This document shows, one piece after another, positions 1 through 11,370 of a DNA stretch of 64,000 nucleotides. The translations under genes and the position numbers were made by a program. The notes beneath the pieces are model-generated. The model was given only the letters and a program-made list of their open reading frames with translations. It did not search any database and had not been told where the DNA came from. The stretch comes from Rutidosis leptorrhynchoides (taxonomy: Eukaryota > Streptophyta > Magnoliopsida > Asterales > Asteraceae). Where the stretch lies: the NCBI RefSeq assembly GCF_046630445.1, contig NC_092340.1, positions 16,594,001 through 16,658,000 on the forward strand, written 5' to 3'. The number at the start of each line of letters is the position of its first letter. Within the stretch, counting starts at the first letter, position 1.

Positions 1-260
1 GGTTCGAGTTTATGTGTATGTTTTAGGCTTAGGTTTGGTGATTATTATTTGTTTGTCATTTCTAATGAAATTTCATTATTGCTCATTCTGTAGTAGTCGT
101 TAATATTATTTAGAACGAACAGAATGAGACTCAATGAGTTTTGGTCGTCTGTGACCAAGTACTCCCATAGATCGTTATGACCTACTCAATGTTGCTTCAC
201 CGGAACCTCGGTTCTATCATATATATATATACATATTAATATTTTTGCCAAAAAAAAAAA
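1..260 (+). mobile_element. 3' end of the 1.3-kb retroposon (copy 1)
   Basis: This is the tail of the poly(A) retroposon seen whole at 21826-23143. It ends in an A run at about 250-260, followed by the right target duplication AGTTATATAATATTGGCAC (261-279). Its 5' part and left target duplication lie outside the window. Confidence 0.7.
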
Positions 261-279
261 AGTTATATAATATTGGCAC

Positions 280-611
280 ATGCCAAATAATAAATAGTGC
301 TTTAAAAACTAATAAACTTGGAGTACTTCGAAGTACTTAGTTAATGCAAAACTAATACCAACTAGGTAGGTGGTTGGCAGGCTAGTTAGTGTTAGTAGCA
401 TAGTTGGTGTGTAAAAAAAAAAATCACAATATATACTTTAATAATGATTTTTTTTTAAAAATATATCTTATGTTTTACAAGTTGTAATCTTACACAAATA
501 TTTAATAAATCAACCTTCCTTTTTCAGAATGAGTGGTTCGTATTTGTATGACATCCGATTATAAGCTTCTAATAAATGATATGTAACAAGCCATGTGCAC
601 ATTTTTGTGTA
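280..611. other. AT-rich spacer
   Basis: There is A/T-rich sequence with short homopolymers and a small palindrome around 321-338 (GAGTACTTCGAAGTACTTAG). No gene or mobile element is recognised. Confidence 0.5.
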
Positions 612-619
612 TATGTGGT

Positions 620-859
620 CAGTGGCGAATTTAGGATGAAAATTCAATGGGATTCCAATTTTTTTTTCAAGACTAATTATATTTGAAGGTTACTTTAGTA
701 GTTGTTTACCTCCAAAAATAGTATAAATTTTAAAAATATATGGGGTCTTATAGTTAAATTTAGTGGTGTCTTGTACAATTTTAAGTATACATCGTATAAA
801 TTTTTTTTCCACTAGTGGGGTCATGGGACCCCACTCCCTAAGCTGTAAATTCGCCACTG
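620..859. mobile_element. hAT-type MITE, 240 bp
   Basis: The ends are terminal inverted repeats CAGTGGCGAATTTA (from 620) and its complement TAAATTCGCCACTG (to 859). The flanking 8-bp sequences TATGTGGT (612-619) and TATGCTGT (860-867) match at 6 of 8 positions, as expected for an aged hAT target duplication. There is no coding capacity, so it is a non-autonomous element. The CAGTGGCG start is typical of plant hAT MITEs. The second copy is at 23503-23742. Confidence 0.75.
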
Positions 860-1170
860 TATGCTGTATGCTGTGTTGGTTATACACTTATACCTAATAA
901 TCAATCATTTTCAGTATCCATATTTAATTTTAAATTTCCCTTTCTCAACTTCTGAAATGACTTGTTAGATCGCTGTTTATTTAGCTCGTTTTGTTATCTG
1001 TCCTTATGACTAAATCACAAGCACGGTGTTGTTTTGCACTCATTTTCGAGCCCTCTTTATAATTACTACCGTAGTAATCTACACGTGTTGCTCAGGCAAA
1101 TCAACTACGTATAGAAAGGGGTTTTTTTTTTTTTTTTTTTTAAAAGCCAGACAGTTTTATCACTATAGAA

Positions 1171-1440
1171 AAAACTAGTTGTGGAGCCCTCGCTTTCCGT
1201 CGGAGGCTCCTTTTTGAATGCGAGTTAAAAAAAAAAGTCTTGATCTATTTTGTAAAAAATAATTTTTTTCGACATCTAACATTGAAGGGTTGTTCCTTTT
1301 GTGAAAGTTGCTTCTTTTAGTTTTTTTTTTTTTAAAGTTAGTTGGATCTATTTTGTAAAAAGAATTTTTTTCGACATGTTTTAGTAGCGTTGAAGGGTTG
1401 TTCCTTTTATTAAAGTTGTATCTTTTATTGTTGAGGGAAA
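1171..1440 (-). mobile_element. Helitron-like 3' terminus with two internal tandem units
   Basis: Read on the minus strand, a 6-bp-stem GC hairpin (GGAGCC/GGCTCC, 1183-1210) is followed within a few bases by CTAG (1175-1178) and T. This is the layout of a plant Helitron 3' end. Next to it are two diverged tandem units of about 100 bp (about 1242-1343 and 1345-1440), both containing ATCTATTTTGTAAAAA and GAAGGGTTGTTCCTTTT. No Rep/helicase gene and no 5' TC end are seen, so the assignment is tentative. Confidence 0.35.
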
Positions 1441-2642
1441 AAAAAAGGAAAAAAAAGAAAGTGAAATGACGAAAATACCCTTGAGTACTTGGGTACTATT
1501 GATGAATAGTGTAACAGTTTTGTCTTTTAAATATATGATAAATAAATTACAAACAGGAGGGGCTAGGAGCCCATTACATGTGCATACTCGAAACAAGCTA
1601 CTCGAAAGGATCTATGCTATTCTATGAATATAGAACTGAGTGACTCGAGCTATCGGATATTAACAGGAAAAAGTTCCACTACTCAACTATTCCATATATA
1701 GAAGGGTGTTGCCCCTTAAAAAAGCTAAAATAGTACTAGTGTATATCGCTAATTAATTACAGATTAGAAAAATGAACATCATCCTACAATTATTAGCGAT
1801 ATATTCTTAACAATATCTAAGTGTCCAAGTTAAGTTTTTAATAGGTCCCCAAGTTTTTTTCAATTTAACAATCGAATAGTTTTTACTTTTTCATAACTTA
1901 TTTCTGTATTCTCGAGATTTATTTATGATTGAAAGGAGAGGAGATTGATGGATTAAAAAATAACAGCGATTCTCGAGTTTTGAATTTCAGCGGAAATGAG
2001 AGGAGAGGGGATGATTAGGAAGGATAGTACCTTTAGATTTTGTCACCAAAACTCTCCGCCCATATTTGGACGGATTGGGAAGGATAGTAAAACACTCTCA
2101 ATCCCTTTCTTCTCCACTCTTTTCCGTTAAAAGAAAAACTCGAGAATACAACCTTAACCAACGTCATTGTTAAAACCACGTAAACATACGTACGCTTGGT
2201 TTTGACTTTCTTCAATTTCAACAATATGATTGTGGCAGTCAAATTCAACAAAACGTAAATCATAATGTTTTACTTATTTATTGATACCGATTTATGTAGG
2301 GTTCACTAAGCAATTTCACCCGAAAAATCAATCAATTCAAATTATATTGGGTGAAGTGGATTTGAGAAAATTATTTTGTCTTGAATTTTCGATGGCACTT
2401 AAAAAAATAACACGGTTTTTGGACTTGAATTTGGTTCTATATTACGGAGTAATCAAGATTCGATCTTCATTTGAAATCCGAAATGTATGTGAGCACATTA
2501 AGTTATGGCTTATAATATGGAAAGTTACAAACTATTGCGATTTGCAAAAGTATAGTGGTGAAATTTATTTCTTGCAAAATCTCTCTTTTATACCTTAATC
2601 TTGGACCCAATGTTTTGCAATACAAAGTATATCTAACTAGTC
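1441..2642. other. Intergenic spacer, no gene recognised
   Basis: AT-rich sequence with only short chance reading frames on both strands. I see no conserved domain, splice-coherent exon or repeat ends here. Confidence 0.5.
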
Positions 2643-3373
2643 ATGATCTTCCTTGGACTTACTTACTGAAGGATGATCCGAAACTAACCTTGAGACATAC
2701 TAGAGGGGAAGTCCGGACTAGCAATAAGTTCAAATGTAAAAGTGACTCTCAAAAGTCATCTTGTAGAACCATGTGGGTGGTGATGACATGGTAAGACCCT
2801 AACCTTCCAATGTGGAGGCCAAGGGTTCGATCCATGGAACTACAAAGTTATTCTCCCTCGTGGCCTCAGAGGTTCGCCTGCAATGACTCCGGGCTACTCG
2901 CAAAGCTGGTAGTCGCCCTGAGATTAGTCAGTTGAAAAAGTTTGATACCCAGGTTAAAAAAAAATCTTGTAGGACAAGGAAACGCCTAGACTTATAAGCC
3001 ATCACCCACATTTTAATGCGGCCGTTGTGGGATTATAACAATACCACCTTTAAAAGGCCAACATCCTTGTTGGTCACGTCTATGTTGGTCACGGTTGACA
3101 CACTTTCTTCGAGCCCAAGCCACCATTTCAAAGACCACTCCGAGTTGTCGAGACCATGAAAGATGGGTTGCTATAATACAATTTGTCATGATCTTCCTGG
3201 GATTTACTGGAGGAAGATCCGAAACTAACCATGAGACGTACTAAAAGGGGAGCCCTAACTAGCTATAAGTTCATATGTATGATTCACTCCTAAAATCTAG
3301 CTTCAAATAGGAATAAACATCTAGAAGTGTGAATCATCACCCACATTTTAACACGGTCAATGTGGAATCATAA
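2643..3373. repeat. Pair of diverged direct repeats, first unit split by a SINE
   Basis: A block starting GATCTTCCT...GATCCGAAACTAACC and ending TCATCACCCACATTTTAA occurs at about 2643-3045 and again at about 3188-3373. The first unit is longer only because it holds the SINE at 2770-2964. The second unit has no SINE at the matching place, so it serves as an empty-site reference. The parent element is not identified. The copies recur in the big duplication at about 25524-26254. Confidence 0.6.
2770..2964 (+). mobile_element. tRNA-derived SINE, forward copy
   Basis: A roughly 195-bp element with a B-box-like GGTTCGATCC near its 5' part and an A-rich 3' end at 2955-2964. It is flanked by target duplications TCTTGTAGAAC (2759-2769) and TCTTGTAGGAC (2965-2975). 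It shares most of its length with the reverse-oriented SINE at 3537-3744, which defines the family. It has no coding capacity and would depend on LINE machinery. Confidence 0.8.
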
Positions 3374-3536
3374 CATAAATAAACACAATCTCTACCAATC
3401 AGGCTAATCCCTAATTTGATCAACTATTTCTCCTACATTAATTCCTTAATTTGATGATTTCTTCACTATAAATATGTCATCCAATAATCACATGTCAAAA
3501 TTATATGTTTATGAATTTTGTTACACTCCGTAGTTG

Positions 3537-3744
3537 TTTTTTTTTTTTTTTTTGGTAACCTGAGTATCCAACATTTTTCAACTGACTAATTCCAGGGCGA
3601 CTACCCGCTTTGCGAGCAGCCCGGAGTCATTGCAGGCGAACCTCCGTGGCCCTGAGGGAGAATAACTTTGTGCGTGCAAGGAATCGAACCCTTGACCTCC
3701 ACATTAGAAGATCAGGGTCTTACCATGCCACCACCACCCTCATG
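3537..3744 (-). mobile_element. tRNA-derived SINE, reverse copy
   Basis: On the minus strand this element carries a perfect B box, GGTTCGATTCC, and ends in a poly(A) tail (the T run from 3537). It is flanked by perfect 17-bp target duplications GTTACACTCCGTAGTTG at 3520-3536 and 3745-3761. The perfect duplications mean a fairly recent insertion. Together with 2770-2964 it forms an inverted SINE pair about 570 bp apart. Confidence 0.9.
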
Positions 3745-4274
3745 GTTACACTCCGTAGTTGATAAATAAAACGATCACTATTCACTTTATTATCTATGAG
3801 TTGTTAATTTTGTTTGCTAGACTACGACCCATAAATAGATTTCTTAGTTAATTGAATTGGTTTGATTTTGACAAATTTGATTTGGTTATTGGTGTACAAA
3901 AATATTTTTAAAAACCGATTTATCCGAACCGAATATATAAACCAAATCTTATGCGTCGGTCCTCTCTCTGACCTGATAACTAGTATCGCCTCCCGGCCCA
4001 GACCGTAAACAAACCAAACGTACACGCTTAGTTTTATGGCTAAAAAGTTTGCATTATATATGAAGGCCATGTTCTATTTCAGGGTTATATCTAACTAAAA
4101 CACATACACCAGTACACAATATATCGACATCTAGAAACCATTCCTGCACTCCTGCACAAATATAACAAGACAAAGCTGATGTAATATATACAATTACATT
4201 AGCTACTCCTGAACTTAGCTGAATACAAATACCAAATATTGTTAATTCTTTCATGCAGACAATCATGGATATAG

Positions 4275-4461
4275 AAGACGGAAATTGATCTGATATAACT
4301 GCTTTCGCAGCATACATTCTTGGATACCGGATTTTAGAATCAAGGTTAAGGTTTGAGAGAGAATGAAAGCGGTTAAGTGCTGAAATTGAATCCTCGCCTT
4401 TGTCGACGAATGCAGGGGCAGTAGACTTGCTAAGTGAGTAACGATCACCGGAACATGCCAT
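4275..4461 (-). pseudogene. Cut-off 5' exon of an unidentified gene
   Basis: Starting at ATG 4461 on the minus strand, a frame opens with MACSGDRYSLSKSTAPAF and continues SALNRFHSLSNLNLDSKIRY. Its Ser/Lys/Arg-rich start could be an organelle-targeting peptide, but I do not recognise the protein. The sequence is unique up to 4275. From 4274 downward it is the duplicated block, and the frame runs on through the junction to 4054, giving a chimeric 135-codon reading frame. The gene start lies 433 bp from the bZIP start and points away from it, as in a divergent pair. I infer that duplication copy 1 replaced the rest of this gene. A chance frame is the alternative. Confidence 0.35.
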
Positions 4462-4894
4462 CGCTTATCGTGAAATTTAATCTCGGTTGCTTGTATGTAG
4501 AGGAATCATAAAAACAATGCTTTTTTAGACGTTTTGTTATAACATGGCAATTTAACTGGAAAAATGACCTCAAACTGACAAGCCAAATAACAAACGGAAT
4601 CTACATTTTTGGAAAATTACTCAATATTTAATAGTTAACAATCCGTAACTACGAAGCCCATAAATGGCCCATTTTGAGTAGTATCGATAACCATTTAAAG
4701 CCCAAAAAGTTTTTTAAAGTACCCATCGGGTCATAAAAGAGTCAACCCGAATTACCAAATGAGATCCAGATTCCGGACGTCCCCCTTATTCTGCTTCAGA
4801 CAAGCAAACAAACTGAAAAAACACATACATTCACGATTTTATAGAGAGTATAAGAAAGTGAAGAAGAAGAAAACTATACGCAACTGTATTCAAA
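4462..4894. promoter_or_regulatory. Intergenic region between divergent starts, bZIP promoter and 5' UTR
   Basis: This 433-bp gap lies between the minus-strand ATG at 4461 and the bZIP ATG at 4895. The stretch just before 4895 is A-rich and purine-rich, typical of a plant 5' UTR. I see no strong TATA box, so the bZIP gene may use a TATA-less promoter. Confidence 0.45.
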
Positions 4895-6676
4895 ATGCAA
4901 GATTCTTCAAAACCGAAAAATGCGCCACCGTTTCCGTTTAGGCCGTCTCATCACCGGCGAGCACATTCCGAGATGAACTTCCGGTTACCGGACGATCTAG
5001 ATCTAGCTTCAGATCCGTACGACGGACCTTCTGGAAGCTTCGAAGAATTCGGAGCTGAAGAAGACCTGTTTTCTACTTATATGGATATTGAGAAGCTCGG
5101 ATCTAGCTTGAACGACGACGCCGTTTTGAATAATAATGCTGGTGGAGGTGACGGAGACGGCGTTGACGGAGATAAGAGTAATAGTAGACCTAGACATAGG
5201 CATAGTAATTCGGTTGATAATTCAAGTTTTTTAAATGAAAGTATTGAAGCTAAGAAAGCAATGGCTCCTGAAAAACTTGCTGAATTGTGGACACTTGATC
5301 CGAAACGAGCTAAGAGGTAATATTAGTAATTTGATGTGGATCTTTACACAAATTAATGCCTTAATTTGATATAATTGAGCTTACTTCAATTATGATAGCT
5401 TAAGCTTACATTTGAATTTCGGTTTTTGAAATTTTGTATTAGCCACTAGGTGAATCATAATTCGTTGAATTTATCTGTTAATAGGTACATATGTGTAGTT
5501 AAGATTTAAATGAATCTATTTAAATGTAGCAGAAGACTTTGTGACGATTATATAGTGCTTTTCCTTCCCAAATCTACGGATTAGTAGCTTTATTGCATTA
5601 AGTTAGTCCGTTTTGTTGTGAAAGCATAAATTGATACAGAGAACTTATGGTAGCTTAATAAAAAATGGTCCAATTGATAGGATAAGTGGTGAAGGGTCAT
5701 CAGTAAACCTTCCCTAAGAGAAATGGTGCATTTCATGATTTAGTTCATTTAAAACATTGAGTATTGAGAGATTTAGATTATCTAGTTCCTTATAATATAC
5801 AGGATTTTGGCAAATCGACAATCCGCCGCGCGTTCGAAAGAGAGGAAGGCGCGTTATATGTCTGAACTTGAGAGGAAAGTTCAGACCCTGCAAACTGAAA
5901 CAACCACCCTTTCAGCACAACTGACATTGTTCCAGGTCAATATTTAAACCTTCCATTTATGTAAATTTGTTCAATTCTCCATCGCATTAATTACGCCTTT
6001 CTATAATGAAAGTTAAACGAACTTCAACTTGATAAGTATGCGTGTAACTTTGTATTCACTCGTTTAAACATGCTCAGTTGTATGGCCTTTAGTTTTGAAG
6101 TTTTTATTTCTTTATACAGAGAGATACGACTGGCTTGTCTTCTGAAAAAACAGAACTTAAGCTTCGGTTACAAGCTATGGAACAACAAGCTCGTTTACGT
6201 GACGGTAAAGTTCCTAAAAACATTCCTATTTTTCTTTGATTTGTGTACTACCATGCTCAAATTTTGATTGTAAAACTTTTGAAGATTTGAATTCCCAATA
6301 ACGATCCAACAAAATGATCCAACTCTTTGTAAATACAGCTCTAAATGAAGCACTGAAACAAGAAGTTGAAAATCTAAGAATAGCAACAGGAGAAATAGCA
6401 AGGTGTTCAGATGGTTACAATTTTGGGATGCACCAAGTTCCCTACAACCAATCAAACTTCTTTGCGAACCATCAACAGTCTGAGCAACAGCAATACCAAA
6501 ACACGCACCTGTCCAATATGTCAAACAACCACCACCAACACCATCAATTTGAAACACTACAACAGGACCCACTTGGCCGATTTCAGGGGCTTGATATAAG
6601 TAACAGAGTTAATCCTCATCTTGTTAAATCTGAAGGCCCTTCAATCTCAGCCAGTGAAAGCAGCAGCACATTTTGA
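4895..6676 (+). CDS. Group I bZIP transcription factor (bZIP18/VIP1-like)
   Basis: Four exons join in frame: 4895-5316, 5803-5935, 6120-6204 and 6339-6676, all with GT-AG introns, giving 325 residues. Residues 141-167 ([19 protein letters not shown]...) form the basic region. It has N-x7-K in place of the usual N-x7-R, a mark of plant group I bZIPs. A leucine zipper follows to about residue 215. The N-terminal [19 protein letters not shown] block contains an HxRxxS motif, known in the VIP1 family as a phosphorylation-dependent 14-3-3 binding site. MDIEKLG and [17 protein letters not shown] are further family blocks. The C-terminal half is Gln/Asn/His-rich and ends in FQGLDISNR and SESSSTF, as in Arabidopsis bZIP18. 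The protein should act in the nucleus as a dimer. Relatives shuttle between cytosol and nucleus in mechanical or osmotic stress. The start is the first in-frame ATG giving the conserved N-terminus. No defect is seen. Confidence 0.95.
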
Positions 6677-6978
6677 TTCCCATTGTTTTCTACATTTGTT
6701 TTCCTTTAAATTCTTTTAATTGTTCATAGACCAACACCTTGTTAGTGCTTAAAACACCATTTTATTTTTAATTATTTATTTTTAACAATTTCCTCTGTGG
6801 AATCCAAGATTGTTCTTTATTGTCTTGATGGTGTATTATTTCATCTTTTCAACTAATCACAAAGATATCTGGTAATTGCAATACAGTTTGTAATTCCATA
6901 TCGTTTGTTATGTTATTTTTTTGTTTGTTTTCTGTTATGTGCGGGTTCAGTTGCGATCCAACTATAAGTTTTAGAAAA

Positions 6979-7204
6979 CAACATAACAACATTGCACACA
7001 AGGTTATCCCCGACCTTGAAATATACTCAAGATCGCCTTTCGCATTCGCATGCGGGGGAGGAGGGTTTTACCGGCCATGCGCTCGGAGTGATACGGGTTT
7101 CCTCTAGGGCAGCAGTTGGGGACAGGTTATGCAACTGCGAAAGATGATCGCGTGAGTGATTTAGTCGTCCAGGGTGATCCCAAACTGCTGTTTAATAAAA
7201 AAAA
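6979..7204 (+). mobile_element. SINE-like short retroposon, 226 bp
   Basis: A body of about 226 bp ends in an A run (to 7204) and is flanked by perfect 12-bp target duplications AGTTTTAGAAAA at 6967-6978 and 7205-7216. I do not see clear tRNA A and B boxes, so the class is uncertain. Its 3' half resembles the fragment at 19732-19823 (shared GTGATCCCAA and TTTAGTC blocks). It lies about 300 bp downstream of the bZIP stop codon. Confidence 0.65.
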
Positions 7205-7216
7205 AGTTTTAGAAAA

Positions 7217-7657
7217 ATAAGAGATAATATGGCAATGTACCTGGACCTAGAGGGTGGCCTAATTGACTATGTTAGCTCAGTCACATGATATGGTCCATTG
7301 AGACTGAACCATTATAAATGCACATGACACAGTAGTAGCACTAGCATCTCTAACATTGATGTGAAGGTTGCACCTTTATTAAAACTTCAAGTGGGGCTGT
7401 ATGTGTCTCTGGTTAGTTGCAAATATACACACCATGTTAATAACTACCCCTTGATGGCTATTGTTTCTTGTTTCCCCCACAATATGTCGTTATTTGATTT
7501 TTCTTGTCCACTGGACCGTTTTCAGCTCCACCTTAATATTATCCATATCATTTTCTATTTTCCCTTTTTATATAATAATATTAACGTATAAACATATGAA
7601 GTTTTTCTTTTGCTCAGTTATTAGGGAATGACGATTATTTTTTATTTAGATGTGTGC
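7217..7657. other. Intergenic spacer
   Basis: No gene or repeat ends are recognised here. Only short chance frames occur. Confidence 0.5.
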
Positions 7658-7665
7658 GCCCTAAG

Positions 7666-7994
7666 CAGTGGCGGAACAAGGATTCGTTTTCACTGGGGCG
7701 AAAAAATATTTAGAACTGTAGCAATTTTTTTGGGCAAAATATGGAGGTTTGGGAGAAAAAATCGAGGTTTTTAGGCAAAATATGGAGGTTTTTGGGCAAA
7801 ATTTGAATGTTTTGAGGTATAATTTAAAGATTTTTGAGCAAAATTTGAAGATTTTGAGGCAAAATATATAGATTTTGGGTCCAAAAAAAATATTCACACG
7901 GGGCAAAGTCGAAAAGTACAAAAATTTTCCACTAAAATTTCAAAATCGACTAGGGGCGGACGCTCCACCCTGCCCTCACTTAAGTCCGCCCCTG
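7666..7994. mobile_element. hAT-type MITE, 329 bp
   Basis: The ends CAGTGGCGGAACAA (from 7666) and TTAAGTCCGCCCCTG (to 7994) are imperfect terminal inverted repeats. They are flanked by a perfect 8-bp target duplication GCCCTAAG (7658-7665 and 7995-8002), diagnostic of hAT insertion. The interior is a run of degenerate units built on GGCAAAATNTGGAGGTTTT and holds no transposase. Confidence 0.9.
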
Positions 7995-8002
7995 GCCCTA
8001 AG

Positions 8003-9746
8003 TCCCTAACCGAGTTATCTCATATTCACTTCTACCCTTCCTTTGTCACTCCAATATGTACCAGCAGTGATGATTAAATTTGAGACTTTTTATGAGAATA
8101 TCATGATGCAAACAACTAAGTTGTCTTGCGATAGTTCTTTTCTTATGATATAAAAAACACCAAATAGCTCAATTCATGTACCTATGTTCTATATCATTTT
8201 TATAATATAAAAAAAATTTCGAGCAATTTAATGATTTTACATTAAAGTGAAACATTTTGTAAATTTTGGTGGTATCTTAAAAGTCACAACATAGACATCT
8301 TTGGTGTTCATAATGTGCTCAGTTGTACATTAAGGCTTTTCTAATGAGTTAAGGATAAGTTGTGAAATTGTTTTTCCCGTATATCAACTTGTAAAAGTAC
8401 CGTCCTTTGAAATGAGTAATCTGGATGATTTGTGAAAAATATAATTCCACTTTTCCCGTAGGTTATTACATATCCAATAATAATCACATATACAAATTTT
8501 ACTAGCAACATATTTTGAGGTGGTAAAAAAAAAGCTAATGCCAGTAGCACGATGGTTTAGTTAGGTCGTGTACATCAGAATAAAAATACTATCATCCCCA
8601 TTACTTTGTAGCATTGAAAACTTTATCCGTTACTTTTTAAAAAATAATTTTCTTTTATAGTTTCGTCATATTGTCTAATATTCATTATGTGATGTCTCAA
8701 GTTAATTTAAAATACTTGTTACAAAAAATAATAATAATAATAATAAAATAAAATCATAATTACATAATTGCATCCGAGTAAACAATGAAAAACGACATTC
8801 TTCAATTCTCAAATGGTAAAACGACATTCTTGCCTTTCCTATTAATATTGATCAATTTTTTACTCTAAAGTACAAAAAGATACGCTGAAACGAAATTATA
8901 ATCTGACCTTCCTAATCATTTAATTTAATTTTGCAACAGAATCTAATAATATAATCGACACACGTAACGGGACCTCTATATTCACATTTTATATTTTATC
9001 TATCGTGAACCAAAACAGTGTTATAAGAGTGACATATGCACTACTGGACAACTCTATACATAAGGTTTACTCGCTTACGAGTACTCTTTGAAAATTAACG
9101 AAAACCAAATTATCAATCGTATTGATAAACCGACACACGAGATAATGATCGTTATCTTTTAACTAATTATTCTATTATTGCACTAACGATCTTTATTTTT
9201 AAAGAAGTTGCAAATGCATGTTCTAATCTACGAAAATTAACACGTCACAAAGTATAAAAGTGATTAAATGTTGATAATTACTACTCCGTATTACGCACAG
9301 TTTTTGTCAATAAAACTAAGTTTCATAGTACCATAATTACGACCGGTAGTTTAATGCATGTTTATATCATTGTGTAGTCTAGTTCAAGTTCTGATTTTAA
9401 TTCTTCATAAAGCAACATTGTTGGTCCTGTTATAAACAATATTAGTCATTTTTGTGATAATTACATTTCACATGCTACAATATAAATTATGGGCTTATAT
9501 AATGTGTCTGTGCCTGTTTGTAATGAAAAAGTGTGGTTATGGATTAAATTACAGAGCTCTATGTGACTATGCATGTTCCGATAACAATGAATTACACGAT
9601 TTTTTTTTTGTTATGTTAACCGGTTAGACCGATCAGCTAGAAGATCAGTTTTGCGATATCAAAAACTACTATTGTAAGTAATTTATAAAACATGTCGAAA
9701 ATCATGAAATTGGATTTTACATGCTACCAAATTATGATACTTCAAA
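8003..9746. other. AT-rich intergenic region
   Basis: About 1.7 kb of AT-rich DNA with a short (AAT)n run near 8728-8747. I see no exon-like frame, RNA gene or element ends. Confidence 0.5.
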
Positions 9747-10074
9747 CCCTATTTGAATTACAACCGAACTATTAGTTAAATGGTAAAAAGCTTCAGTTAG
9801 TTTTGAACATGTATCCTTGAAATAATAGGCGCATGTTCATGTAAGACCCTGTTTCTGTTCCAGTGCAATGGGACGCCGTCCCACAATCCGGACGACGTCA
9901 TACCCTTTGAAACTGGACGCCGTCCAAATGTGCTGACGGGCCAGCTGTTTTATTTTGTTTTAAAAAGGGAAATTTTGGTAAATTCACTTGGGTGTCGATT
10001 TGGAGCCCTCAAAACTGATCTACATCCCATTTGTGAAACACATTTCATCCACACAAACACTCTCATCCAATTCT

Positions 10075-10085
10075 AGAGAGAGAGA

Positions 10086-10119
<34 letters not shown>
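10075..10119. repeat. (GA)n microsatellite
   Basis: An almost pure GA run inside the solo LTR, interrupted once by AATT. Confidence 0.9.
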
Positions 10120-10121
<2 letters not shown>

Positions 10122-10897
10122 ATTTGGAGAAGAAGGAGTTGGATTCTCACCAAAGCTCGGATTTTAAAGTTGTTCATCTCGCTCCTAGCTACGTTTTGGT
10201 TGTTGTGGTAAGTTCTAACTCCGAATTTCATTGTTTGATTTGATATTCAAAGTTAGGGTTTGAACTTAAATTGTTGATAAACCCATTTAAACTCATGAAG
10301 TGAGTTTAGTGATGTTAGTAATCGGGTTTTTGGGTTGGTTGATGTTTTGGTCAAGTTCAAGACTTATAAACGGGCTAATCACTTGGTTTAGTGACTTTGG
10401 ATGTGTTGAAACACATTTGGGTGTATTTTGGTTGACTAATTTTGAAATGGGTCGAAATTAGGGTTTGGTGTCAATTTGGGTAGGATAAATGTTTAACACT
10501 TGAGATTGAGTAAAATATGGTGTTAGAACATAATCGCTAGTTAATTGTGATTATGAGTGATTTGGGCTAGTTTTGACTTGGTCAAAGTGAAGTATGTGCA
10601 AATGGGTCGAAATTGCACTTATGGTGTTTTGGGCATAAGCTAGAGTGTTTAGCTTATTTGTTTGTGAATTATCTAGGTGATTCACATTTGGACGATTAGG
10701 AGCTCAAGCGGGAGTTGCCTTTCTTGTAATCGAGGTGAGTGGAATATTTTATACATGTATGTATGTAGTTTATCTACTCGTGTGCGATGTGGGTCTTTGG
10801 TGCCACATCGTGAGTATCATGTTGGTATGTGTCACGAGACGGTGACTTATTTGTTGGTATGATGGGATGAGAACTACAAGTCGTTAGTGTCTCGATT

Positions 10898-11161
10898 GGT
10901 TATTCACAAGTCGGTGACACCTAATGGTGATTCACTAGTCGGTAACACCATATGTCGGGAAGTGATTCACAAGTCGGTGACACTTCATAGTGTTTCACAA
11001 GTCGATGACACTTAGTGGTGCTTCACAAGTCGGTGACACCACATGGCGTTCACAAGTCGGTGACCCATAGGTATTGGTGGGTAGTTCATAAGTCGGTGAC
11101 ACCCTTTGGTGATTCACAAGTCGGTGACACCTTATGATGATTCACAAGTCGGTGACATCAC
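10898..11161 (+). repeat. Minisatellite, about nine copies of TTCACAAGTCGGTGACACC
   Basis: The 19-bp core recurs with spacers of variable length (roughly 8-25 bp) and point differences. It lies within the solo LTR at 9840-13777. The unequal spacers and tandem origin exclude a CRISPR array. Confidence 0.9.
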
Positions 11162-11370
11162 ACGAGTGTGACTCGACATTATTGGCCGACTACAAGGCGG
11201 TAGTGCTATAGCGGGAATGGCTGGTATGTTTATGCATTGTATTGATTTAGTATATCATTGTGTTGAGTTATATACTAACGTTGTTGATAGTTGTATGTGG
11301 TATTGCTAGATTGCTTATACGCTCCTATACGTGTTATGTGTTGGGGTATGCGTGTAGGTAAATAATATAT

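Larger units (their letters stand above)
1..4274. repeat. Long direct duplication, copy 1 (left end off the window)
   Basis: The sequence from the window edge to 4274 recurs at 22884-27155 in the same orientation. The offset is 22883 before the poly-T run near 1121-1141 and 22881 after it. That two-base difference in the T run is the only change I noticed, so identity is above 99.9 percent over 4.27 kb of non-coding DNA. The copies part at 4274/27155, after the shared string GGATATAG. The left limit of copy 1 is outside the window. All internal elements (retroposon tail, hAT MITE, Helitron-like block, two SINEs) are present in both copies, so they predate the duplication. A recent segmental duplication and an assembly duplicate both remain possible. 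Confidence 0.95.

Noticed and set aside
10898-11161. Regular short repeats with spacers, resembling a CRISPR array
   Set aside because: Spacers are uneven and related to each other, no cas genes occur, and the array lies inside a plant LTR flanked by target duplications.
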